The position numbers and the translations under genes were made by a program. A stretch of 37,884 nucleotides of DNA from Clostridiaceae bacterium (lineage in GTDB: Bacteria > Bacillota > Clostridia > DSM-8532). The stretch spans positions 1 through 37,884 of the forward strand of contig JAAYNX010000253.1 in the NCBI GenBank assembly GCA_012520615.1, read 5' to 3'. Below the pieces are notes generated by a model. The model saw only the letters and a program-made list of their open reading frames with translations. It was not told where the DNA came from and did not search any database. Below, piece by piece: positions 6,398-13,758 of the stretch; position 1 is the stretch's first letter, and every line of letters begins with the position of its first letter.

Positions 6398-8023
6398 ATG
6401 AAAAAGCGTACGTACATTTTTGTTGCTATAGCCGCTATTGTTCTCATCACTGGGGCAGTTGGCGTTGCCGTATTATTTATGGGAGGGAGTACAGAACAAC
6501 AGGTGGAACATAGCACAGAACAACCGGCGAAACTGTCTTTTCCTGAACCTGAGTTAATCGACATAGGTGAGAAGTACCTTCATGAATCTAATTACGAGCA
6601 GGCGATAGAACAATTCATAAAAGTAATTGAACAAGAACCGATGAATTTACGCGCATATCTCGGTGGTACGGATGCATACTTACATCTTGGTAAGAAACAA
6701 AATGCTGTCGATTGGCTTAATAGTGGAATTGATGCTACCGGCAACAAGAATCTTCAATTGGTTTTAGCCGGTGTTGAAAAATCTGAAATCGAAGGATACA
6801 TCGTACTCGCTGAAGCCTTTAAAACAGAAAGTTGGCATGACAAAGCAGTAGAATTATTGCGACGTGTTTACGATGAGACAGAGAATGAAATTATCGGACG
6901 AAAACTCGAAATCCTTGAGGCATGCGAAATTAAGTTCCGGGATGATTATGTAATCCAATGGAAAGATGCCGCCTTTGAAAGTCTTATCCGTCAGTATCTT
7001 GGAAAAGAAATCGGGGATATTCATTATGATGATGTAAAACTGATTGAAAGAATTGAAATATATGGACAGTTAATTGCAAAACAAGACGAAGTTCTGCTAC
7101 CCGCGAGGAGGGAGGATGACTTCAGAATTAACGATGGACGTGAGGGAAAAAAAGATGGAAAGATTAAAAGTCTTGTAGATTTAGAACATTTCACGAGCTT
7201 GAAACAATTATCAATAGAATATCAAGAAAGCTTGGACATATCAGCTCTAGCAGACACAGAAAATATTGATTGTCTTAAGAGGCTAACAAATCTTTCAATA
7301 AGCGCAAACAATATTGAGGATATGTCTGTTGTATCTAAGCTGATAGCATTAGAGACATTGTCGCTTTGTTATAACAAAATTGTAGACATTTCACCAATCT
7401 CAATGTTGATAGAATTACAGAGCATAGATCTTGCAAAAAATGAACAGCTTTCGTCCATTGAACCATTGAGAGGTTTAAGAAAATTAAAATCTGTTGCCGT
7501 CACTGATGTCAGAGGCTTCGATTTAAATGTATTGGTCGGTATGCCAGAGCTTCGTAGCATGAACTTGGTTAACATAGAGAATATTGACTATAATATATTA
7601 CAGAAGTTTAATCTGGAATTTCTTGAAATCACTTGTGATGATGATACTTTCCAAATAGTAAAGCAAATGGAAACGCTAACGTTTTTACGGCTTCATGGTA
7701 ATGGCAATTTTATTAGAATAAAAGAGGGCACTCCAGCAGTTGGATTGACAGATATTTCAGGTATTGAGCAACTTAGCAACCTTACACGGTTAGAATTGTT
7801 AGCGCCTAACTGTCATGATATTTCCCCGCTCGCATCACTTAATATTGTGCAACTTGAGCTCGATTTGCCGGATGATTGCGACCTTACACCTTTGACTCAG
7901 ATTTCGAGTCTAAAAAAAGTAGTCGTTAGAGAGGCCGGCTCTAAATCAAGCGAAGAGGACAGCTTGATTAATAGAATTCGCGCATTGTTACCCCATGTAG
8001 AAGTGACGAATGATTGGCATTAA
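6398..8023 (+). CDS. Membrane-anchored TPR and leucine-rich-repeat protein
   Basis: The 541-residue protein starts with a basic tail and one hydrophobic helix (about residues 5-28, YIFVAIAAIVLITGAVGVAV), so most of it is probably outside the cell, anchored by this segment. A low-complexity linker leads into TPR-like helices at about 50-190 (YLHESNYEQAIEQFIKVIEQEP is one unit). From about 195 a conserved lead-in (FESLIRQYLGKEIGDI) introduces leucine-rich repeats running to the end, with units such as LTNLSISANNIEDMSVVSKL and LSLCYNKIVDISPIS. Such repeats usually bind proteins; no enzyme motif is seen. A DUF1287 lipoprotein gene follows 22 bases downstream, so the two are probably co-transcribed. 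Partner and role are unknown. Confidence 0.8.
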   Translation: MKKRTYIFVAIAAIVLITGAVGVAVLFMGGSTEQQVEHSTEQPAKLSFPEPELIDIGEKYLHESNYEQAIEQFIKVIEQEPMNLRAYLGGTDAYLHLGKKQNAVDWLNSGIDATGNKNLQLVLAGVEKSEIEGYIVLAEAFKTESWHDKAVELLRRVYDETENEIIGRKLEILEACEIKFRDDYVIQWKDAAFESLIRQYLGKEIGDIHYDDVKLIERIEIYGQLIAKQDEVLLPARREDDFRINDGREGKKDGKIKSLVDLEHFTSLKQLSIEYQESLDISALADTENIDCLKRLTNLSISANNIEDMSVVSKLIALETLSLCYNKIVDISPISMLIELQSIDLAKNEQLSSIEPLRGLRKLKSVAVTDVRGFDLNVLVGMPELRSMNLVNIENIDYNILQKFNLEFLEITCDDDTFQIVKQMETLTFLRLHGNGNFIRIKEGTPAVGLTDISGIEQLSNLTRLELLAPNCHDISPLASLNIVQLELDLPDDCDLTPLTQISSLKKVVVREAGSKSSEEDSLINRIRALLPHVEVTNDWH

Positions 8024-8045
8024 GCAGAAATGAGAAAGGAAAAAT

Positions 8046-8807
8046 ATGAAAAGATATATTTTATTAATGTTGATAGTCATTGCATCCTGTCTTAGCGGAT
8101 GCGATCGTATTACTATAGATGAAGAAAACGAGAGTATTGGTATCATTGGTAGTGCGGACGGTCCTACGGTGATATATTTAGGCACACCTAAGTCTGCTCA
8201 CTCAAAACCGGAGATTGTGGTTGAGCGAATCACGTGTTCGTCAGACAAAGATGGAGATGGGCTTAATGATTCAGATGATATTCTTGAAGGTGCCCGAAAG
8301 GATATGGAAAACAAGCCCAGATATAGCGACGGTTATTATGATGGTGGCTATCCCCCTGATGATATCGGTGTGTGTACTGATGTGATTTGGCGTGCCTTCA
8401 AAAATGCCGGTTATATGCTTAAGGATATGGTTGATGAGGATATTAAAAACAATCTTGAACTATATACACGTGTAGACGGAAAACCTGATCCCAACATCGA
8501 TTTTCGGCGGGTCAAAAATTTGTGCGTATTTTTTGACCGTTATGCTACAAGGCTTACTACCGAAATAATACCCGGTGATATTGATAACCTAAAGGAATGG
8601 CAAGCAGGCGATATCGTGGTTTTTGATGATCCAATGGAGCATATTGCAATATTGTCTGATATACGAAATGAGGATGGGATTCCCCTTATGATACATAATT
8701 CCGGACCCCACACTCAGGAAAATGATATGTTGCTCTTTTGGAATGAGAACTTATCACCTATCACTGCCCACTACCGTTTTCCGCCTTGTGATGAGATATC
8801 AGAATAA
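8046..8807 (+). CDS. Lipoprotein with DUF1287 (NlpC/P60-like) domain
   Basis: A signal peptide ends in a lipobox with C19 (CLSGC), so the protein should be lipid-anchored outside the membrane. Residues 31-41 read IGIIGSADGPT, a segment resembling part of sodium-pumping decarboxylase beta subunits. Residues 67-79 (DKDGDGLNDSDDI) look like a calcium-binding acidic loop. The DUF1287 domain follows at about 85-246, with GVCTDV (C110), EHIAIL (H199) and MIHNSG (H217) as the likely Cys-His active-site set, plus NIDFRRVKNL. DUF1287 proteins are, to my knowledge, distant relatives of NlpC/P60 and amidase-like hydrolases; activity here is unproven. AAAGGA precedes the ATG. The gene follows the LRR gene by 22 bases and precedes a rhomboid gene. 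Confidence 0.88.
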   Translation: MKRYILLMLIVIASCLSGCDRITIDEENESIGIIGSADGPTVIYLGTPKSAHSKPEIVVERITCSSDKDGDGLNDSDDILEGARKDMENKPRYSDGYYDGGYPPDDIGVCTDVIWRAFKNAGYMLKDMVDEDIKNNLELYTRVDGKPDPNIDFRRVKNLCVFFDRYATRLTTEIIPGDIDNLKEWQAGDIVVFDDPMEHIAILSDIRNEDGIPLMIHNSGPHTQENDMLLFWNENLSPITAHYRFPPCDEISE

Positions 8808-8891
8808 ACTTGCAATATAGCCGGGATTATTATACGGTAAGTAAATAGGCAATAGACAATGGCAAAGATTTTAGAAAATGGTGGAGGATAT

Positions 8892-10010
8892 ATGGAAATA
8901 AATCCGATTGATGAGGGGGTACCCTCTCAAGAAGAAATTGAGAAGGAAGAAATAAATAGTCAGAAAGCCCCTGAAATTAGGGTTAGGGCGAAGCCCCCTC
9001 TGCTTACATATGCATTGATTGCAATTAATATTTTAGTATGGATTGTTTTATATATCATCTCGTTTATTTCAGGTGATTCTTATAATAACCTGTTAGTAAC
9101 CTATGGTGCAAAAATTAATGTGCTGATTCTTCAAGGAGAGTTTTGGCGGTTTTTAACACCAATACTTTTACATTCAGGGATAATGCATCTAGTTGCAAAC
9201 AGTTATTCTCTTTATTATTTAGGCGCTCAGACAGAAATGTTGTATGGGCACAAAAGGTTTGCGGTTATTTATCTGTTTTCAGGTTTCATGGGTAGTATAG
9301 CAAGTTTTGCTTTTTCAACCAGTACCTCAGTCGGAGCGTCCGGCGCCATATTTGGTCTGATGGGAGCATTGCTGTATTTCATATTCAGAAAACCAATATT
9401 ACTGCAAAGTTCGATAGGAACTAATCTTATTGTGGTTACTGTTCTTAATCTTGTATTAGGGTTTACAAAAGATGGGATTGATTACCATGCCCATATCGGT
9501 GGTCTTATCGGTGGATTTTTGATTGCGGGCACCTTCTACATAGCTGAAGGGAAAGCTTGGCAAAGATGGCTTTCGGGGATTAGGGCATTTGCTCTTGCTG
9601 TTTGTATAGCTGTAGGAGGTCTGTTATATGGGTTTAATTGTGCCATGAATCGTGTTTTTCCCATGCTGGAGGATTTAAAAGCCTACAGTGATGCGGGAAA
9701 ATGGGCAGAGGCCGAAAAAACAGCAGAAGATATACTTGCACAGGGCTATTCCGATGCGGGAATAAGAGCTGAAACACTGTGGGGACTGGCAGTATCTGAA
9801 GCCATGCAAGGAAAGTGGGAAGAAGGCGTGGAACACGCCTCACAACTCATTGATGTAGAGCCTGAATCCGGACACTATTTATTGGGAGTTTTATATTTTT
9901 ACAAAGAAGAGTATAAATTGGCAAGGCAAGAACTGCTGTTGTCAAAAAAAGCAGGCAACAGTTATGAGAAAATGATAGATAGCCTTATTGCAGAGATTGA
10001 TGGGAAGTAA
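8892..10010 (+). CDS. Rhomboid-family intramembrane serine protease with C-terminal TPR region
   Basis: The 372-residue protein has a charged cytosolic N-terminus, then a rhomboid core: WRFLTPILLHSGIMHLVANS (His and Asn of the oxyanion region), GASGAIFG with catalytic S150, and HAHIGG with catalytic H201. Rhomboids cleave membrane proteins inside the bilayer. After a seventh hydrophobic segment (about 225-245) the last 120 residues form TPR-like helices, the layout of GluP/YqgP of Bacillus subtilis. The ATG at 8892 is chosen for GTGGAGG just upstream; an in-frame ATG at 8859 would add 11 residues but has a poor ribosome site. The gene ends 2 bases from the convergent LURP-one-like gene, with no terminator between. 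Confidence 0.92.
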   Translation: MEINPIDEGVPSQEEIEKEEINSQKAPEIRVRAKPPLLTYALIAINILVWIVLYIISFISGDSYNNLLVTYGAKINVLILQGEFWRFLTPILLHSGIMHLVANSYSLYYLGAQTEMLYGHKRFAVIYLFSGFMGSIASFAFSTSTSVGASGAIFGLMGALLYFIFRKPILLQSSIGTNLIVVTVLNLVLGFTKDGIDYHAHIGGLIGGFLIAGTFYIAEGKAWQRWLSGIRAFALAVCIAVGGLLYGFNCAMNRVFPMLEDLKAYSDAGKWAEAEKTAEDILAQGYSDAGIRAETLWGLAVSEAMQGKWEEGVEHASQLIDVEPESGHYLLGVLYFYKEEYKLARQELLLSKKAGNSYEKMIDSLIAEIDGK

Positions 10011-10012
10011 AA

Positions 10013-10498
10013 TCAATTCCTGTTTTCATTATGGATGCAATGGTCAATGGCTATGGTAAGAGCACAAAATAGGGGAACGTCGTTTTCGTTATTTATAATT
10101 AATTCATAGCTGTCACCCCATGACAGCCATACTTTATGAAGCTCTCCCACAGCAATATCATTGCGCAGAATGGTGAAATCCATCCCGAAAAGATTACCCA
10201 CGAAGGTGTAATCCCCATATTCGCTTTGAATATTGAGCTTTGGAGTAAAAAACGAAAACTCCTTTTTTATTATTGCGCTTAATGTGTTTCCGCTATAAAT
10301 ATGGTATTCCGGAAGAAACCTGAATAACTTTTGCTCAATGAAGAATACTTCTGTTCCGACAGCATCATATAAATGAATCTTGGCGCCAAATGTGAAAATC
10401 TCACCCTGAACAGTGAAAACAGGCTGCCCGTTCTCATTATAAATATTGTATTTATCGCCGATTGAGAATACCTTCTGTTTTATATAAAGTTTAGTCAT
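10013..10498 (-). CDS. LURP-one-related (LOR/YxjI-like) protein
   Basis: The 161-residue protein is made of alternating beta strands with the family's repeated hallmarks: KLYIKQKVFSIGDKYNIYNE at the start, then GQPVFTVQGE, FFIEQKLFRFLPEYHIY and a closing helix (LFCALTIAIDHC). This matches the LURP-one-related family, a tubby-like beta barrel around one helix; bacterial members such as YxjI have no firm biochemical role, though phospholipid binding has been suggested for the fold. There is no signal peptide. AAGGAG precedes the ATG. It is divergent from the DUF624 gene and convergent with the rhomboid gene. Confidence 0.85.
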   Translation of the reverse strand: MTKLYIKQKVFSIGDKYNIYNENGQPVFTVQGEIFTFGAKIHLYDAVGTEVFFIEQKLFRFLPEYHIYSGNTLSAIIKKEFSFFTPKLNIQSEYGDYTFVGNLFGMDFTILRNDIAVGELHKVWLSWGDSYELIINNENDVPLFCALTIAIDHCIHNENRN

Positions 10499-10634
10499 TA
10501 CTACTACTCCTTGACAAATAATATACTATATAAAAGCTAAAAAATTCGATTATTTATTTATGGTATACTTAATAATAATACTAACTTATGTATAATTATT
10601 ATGCAATATAAATCAAATAAGGTAAGGGTTTGCT

Positions 10635-11489
10635 ATGAGTGAAGATAGAATTTTCAGAACTGCTCCTGAAGAAAAGTATTATGATAACAAAAGTAGAGCA
10701 TCTATATTTTTTCGAGTTCTTATTCAAAAGTTTTGGAAGCTGATAGAATTCAATTTAATCTATTTAGTTATTAGTATTCCGGCTATAATTGTTTCTTGCT
10801 TTATAGGCATTTACATAACTAATTCTTTATTACCTGCAGTTGAAGCCGATTTTTTCGCTTTCTTGTTTGTTTACGGTTTTCCACCTATGGTGCTATTGAT
10901 GGCAATTCCTGTTATTGCTTTTGGACCTGCACAAGCTGGGATGGCTTATATTTTACGTTGCTTTTCATATGAAAGACCTACTTTTTATTGGTCCGATTTT
11001 AAGGACAAAATGAAGGAGAATTTTAAGCAAAGCCTTGTAGTTAGTCTAATCAATCTGGCTGCATTCATATTCCTCTTATTTGATTTCTATCTGTATGGTC
11101 AGATAAGTCAAAACACCGATAATTTATTGTTTTATGTTGCCAATATCTTTTTATTCATGATTCTTATACTGTTTATTATGATGGCAATGTACATTTATCC
11201 CATGATGGTTTCCTACGAACTAAAGACCAAATATTTATATAAAAACGCATTTCTATTTAGCATAGGAAGATTTCTGCCTAATCTGGTAGTGCTTTTTATA
11301 TGTTTTTTGCTGATTTTAGCACCTGTGCTTATAGTGGTGTACGTCGGCAATGCTATGGTTCTGGCTATAATATATCTCTACTATATGGTTCTTGGCTTTT
11401 CTTTGCCGGGTTTGGTGAGTAGTTTCTTTATAAATCCTGTTATTGATAAATATTTAAAACCTGCTCCGGCGCAGGCAAACAGCGAATAG
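10635..11489 (+). CDS. DUF624 (YesL-like) integral membrane protein
   Basis: The 284-residue protein opens with a short cytosolic tail and FFRVLIQKFWKLIEFNLIYL, the entry signature of the DUF624/YesL family, followed by about five or six membrane helices. PAQAGMAYILRCFSYERPTF is the conserved loop after the third helix. Family members often sit next to carbohydrate-uptake genes and have no proven activity; here there is no sugar operon nearby. The ribosome site (AAGGTAAGGG) is weaker than its neighbours'. It stands alone: the upstream gene is divergent and the dapAB operon converges from downstream. Confidence 0.82.
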   Translation: MSEDRIFRTAPEEKYYDNKSRASIFFRVLIQKFWKLIEFNLIYLVISIPAIIVSCFIGIYITNSLLPAVEADFFAFLFVYGFPPMVLLMAIPVIAFGPAQAGMAYILRCFSYERPTFYWSDFKDKMKENFKQSLVVSLINLAAFIFLLFDFYLYGQISQNTDNLLFYVANIFLFMILILFIMMAMYIYPMMVSYELKTKYLYKNAFLFSIGRFLPNLVVLFICFLLILAPVLIVVYVGNAMVLAIIYLYYMVLGFSLPGLVSSFFINPVIDKYLKPAPAQANSE

Positions 11490-11573
11490 AGTTGGGGCTT
11501 AGAGACGTTCAAAGTAAGATCCGTGCAGTCTACTCTGTTAACTTCCACTTGGTGATGAAAGGTTTGCCATAAT

Positions 11574-11613
11574 ACAAAATGAGCCAAAGTATATTTACCT
11601 TCGGCTCATTTGT
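11574..11613 (-). terminator. Hairpin ending the dapA-dapB transcript
   Basis: ACAAATGAGCC-type arms (11574-11585, one extra A; and 11603-11613) pair around a 17-base loop region that has a further short pairing. On the minus strand the hairpin is followed by TTTTGTATT, so it best serves dapB. On the plus strand it may also end the DUF624 transcript. Confidence 0.65.
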
Positions 11614-11639
11614 CAACAATTCCGTTCCCCTGACAATCG

Positions 11640-12395
11640 CTATGCAAATATGTCTTGCATTTTATAGTAACCGGGTGCCTTGTCATATAAGAAGGCTGCT
11701 GCTTTTAAAGCACCTTCCGCAAAGAGGTCTTTTGATACGGCTGTGTGCTTAATTTCTATCATTTCGTCATTACCGGCAAATATTATAGTATGCTCACCAG
11801 TTATTGTACCGCCCCTTACCGAATGAATACCTATTTCATCCCGGGTTCTTTTTTGCATTGAAGAATGACGATCATAAACGTATTTCATCTCATTTCCAGG
11901 AAGTGCTGCATTAACCGCGTCGGCAATAGCAAGAGCAGTGCCGCTGGGAGCATCGATTTTTTGATTATGATGTTTTTCTATAATTTCAATGTCAAATGGC
12001 CCATGAAGCATTTTTGTAGCACGCTTAACCAAATCCAACATAAGATTTATTCCTAACGACATATTAGCTGAAAGCAAAACCGGTATGGAGTTGGAGGCGC
12101 TGGCAATAAAATCCTTCTGTGCTTCGCTATGGCCTGTTGTAGCTATAACAATCGGCAGTGACTTTTCCATTGCATAACTTAAAATGCCGTTCAAAGCATT
12201 AGGGTGTGAAAAGTCTATGATGATATCCACATTTTCTTTTACCTGATTTGGCTCTGTATAAACAGGGTAACTGTTCTCTGCCTTTAATGTAGCATCTACA
12301 CCTGCCACAATTGTCATGTTGTTATCAAACATACATGACCGTGTTACTGCCTGACCCATTTTTCCGTTGCATCCATTTAAAAGTATACGAATCAT
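11640..12395 (-). CDS. dapB: 4-hydroxy-tetrahydrodipicolinate reductase
   Basis: This enzyme reduces the DapA product with NAD(P)H to tetrahydrodipicolinate in the lysine/diaminopimelate pathway. The 251-residue length is normal. The N-terminal nucleotide-binding loop is GCNGKMGQAV, with the DFSHP and ATTGHS segments following. The signature EKHHNQKIDAPSGTA carries the catalytic histidine and the lysine next to the substrate. The ATG follows GGAGG with a seven-base spacer and lies 33 bases after the dapA stop, so the two form an operon. The pair is controlled by the lysine riboswitch upstream of dapA. Confidence 0.96.
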   Translation of the reverse strand: MIRILLNGCNGKMGQAVTRSCMFDNNMTIVAGVDATLKAENSYPVYTEPNQVKENVDIIIDFSHPNALNGILSYAMEKSLPIVIATTGHSEAQKDFIASASNSIPVLLSANMSLGINLMLDLVKRATKMLHGPFDIEIIEKHHNQKIDAPSGTALAIADAVNAALPGNEMKYVYDRHSSMQKRTRDEIGIHSVRGGTITGEHTIIFAGNDEMIEIKHTAVSKDLFAEGALKAAAFLYDKAPGYYKMQDIFA

Positions 12396-12428
12396 TAAAA
12401 AACCTCCGATATCGAAGTAAGTAAGTAA

Positions 12429-13307
12429 CTATATTAATCCATATTCACTAAGAGCCTTTTTTACCTGAGCCAGGCCGGATTCTGAAATATCAACTAACGG
12501 CATACGGCAATGGCCTACATTAAATCCCATTAAATTCATAGCTGCCTTAACAGGTATGGGATTGGTTTCACAAAACATAGCTTTTTCAACGGGTACAGAT
12601 TTAATCTGCAACTTACGGCTTGTTTCTAAATCTCCCTCTAGGAAGGATTTAACCATATTATGTGTATCCTTTGGTATTATATTTGCAAGAACCGAAATCA
12701 CACCTTTTCCGCCAAGGGAGAGCAAAGGAACTACATTGCCATCTTCTCCGGAATATAAATCTAATTTATCTCCACATAGATAGAAAATCTCAGATGCCTG
12801 AAGCAGATTGCATTCCTTGACTGCAACAATATTATCAATATCTGCTAATCGTTTTAAAGTTGCTGGATTTATATTAAGATTGGTTCTGGAAGGTACATTA
12901 TAAATCACAATCGGGATATTGACGCTTTGGGCAATAACCTTAAAATGCTGATAAAGCCCTTCTTGTGTTGTTTTATTGTAATATGGAGTAACAGATAGAA
13001 TTGAATCTGCTCCTACGCTCTCACAATATTTTGATAGCTCGATAGCATGCTTTGTATCGTTGCTTCCGGCTCCTGCCATAACATGTACTCGCTTATTTAT
13101 CTTTTCAACGGCAAAGCGAATAACTTCCTTATGTTCCGCATCTGGCATAGTACTAGCCTCGCCTGTGGTTCCACAGACTAATATAGCATCAGTACCTTCC
13201 TTTATATGCCACTCGATAAGTTCTTCAAATTTTTTGTAATCTACACCGCTTTCATTGAAGGGGGTTACTAAGGCAACACAAGAACCTGTAAACAATGTTT
13301 TCTTCAT
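12429..13307 (-). CDS. dapA: 4-hydroxy-tetrahydrodipicolinate synthase
   Basis: DapA condenses pyruvate with aspartate semialdehyde, the committed step towards lysine and meso-DAP. The 292-residue TIM barrel has GTTGE at 46-50, catalytic Y136 (VIYNVPSRTN) and Schiff-base K164 (AVKECN). The ATG at 13307-13305 is chosen because GAGGAG lies eight bases upstream; an in-frame TTG at 13325 would put that ribosome site inside the coding region. The leader of about 350 bases contains a lysine riboswitch with an intrinsic terminator, so high lysine should stop transcription before the gene. Confidence 0.97.
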   Translation of the reverse strand: MKKTLFTGSCVALVTPFNESGVDYKKFEELIEWHIKEGTDAILVCGTTGEASTMPDAEHKEVIRFAVEKINKRVHVMAGAGSNDTKHAIELSKYCESVGADSILSVTPYYNKTTQEGLYQHFKVIAQSVNIPIVIYNVPSRTNLNINPATLKRLADIDNIVAVKECNLLQASEIFYLCGDKLDLYSGEDGNVVPLLSLGGKGVISVLANIIPKDTHNMVKSFLEGDLETSRKLQIKSVPVEKAMFCETNPIPVKAAMNLMGFNVGHCRMPLVDISESGLAQVKKALSEYGLI

Positions 13308-13372
13308 AATGAGTACTCCTCTCAATTAATATTAATCGCTTCTGATAAAACTTATGTCGGAGATAGGCATAT

Positions 13373-13403
13373 AAAAAAGCCGCCTAATATTCCTATCGGC
13401 AGC
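13373..13403 (-). terminator. Riboswitch-controlled terminator
   Basis: On the minus strand GCTGCC pairs with GGCGGC (one T-G), and TTTTTT follows. Its 5' arm contains CCGATAG, the partner of the antiterminator strand in the aptamer, so it forms only when P1 is closed. Confidence 0.88.
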
Positions 13404-13601
13404 CTGATTACATTAGACCTATGGATTCACAAGTAACCATACCGATAGCTCTCCGCCATAGCGACAGTTGAAAGGCTATTAACCGGTCAACCAGATACCG
13501 GGTGAAACGGCACCCGTTACCTTCGGCATTTTTCCCTTTTACTTAAGTTCGTGGGGCCCGTTACCCTTCCTCAAGTGACTTATAAAAAATGCACCTCTAT
13601 C
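13373..13601 (-). ncRNA. Lysine riboswitch (L-box) with expression platform
   Basis: On the minus strand the aptamer begins GATAGAGGTGCA and ends GGCGGAGAGCTATC, so GATAG/CTATC closes P1 (13601 and 13444). Inside lie conserved L-box pieces such as GAAGGG, AACTTAAGTA, ATGCCGAAGG and CTGTCGCTATGG. The CTATCGG at the 3' edge of P1 (13448-13442) is also fully complementary to CCGATAG in the 5' arm of the downstream terminator. With lysine bound, P1 forms and the terminator is free; without lysine the antiterminator pairing wins and dapA-dapB is transcribed. Assignment is by motif and context, which I regard as secure. Confidence 0.93.
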
Positions 13602-13662
13602 TATAAATTATATTCTATTTTCCCCGAGTACTCCACACCTTAATAGCGTGAAATTATCGTAA

Positions 13663-13691
13663 ATAATATCATGTATTACTTACATTGTCAA
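13663..13691 (-). promoter_or_regulatory. Sigma-A promoter of the lysine riboswitch-dapAB transcript
   Basis: On the minus strand TTGACA (13691-13686) and TATTAT (13668-13663) are 17 bases apart, matching 6/6 and 5/6. The start would lie about 55 bases before the aptamer. Confidence 0.85.
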
Positions 13692-13714
13692 AGGGTAAAT
13701 TAATATGATATAGT
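13685..13714 (+). promoter_or_regulatory. Possible sigma-A promoter of ftsK/spoIIIE
   Basis: TTGTCA (13685-13690) and TATAGT (13709-13714) are 18 bases apart and each match 5/6. The -35 overlaps the -35 of the divergent dapA promoter, so the two polymerase sites could not both be filled. Confidence 0.45.
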
Positions 13715-13758
13715 AAACTTGCATATTATATAATGTAAAATATGGCGGAGGTAATTTT

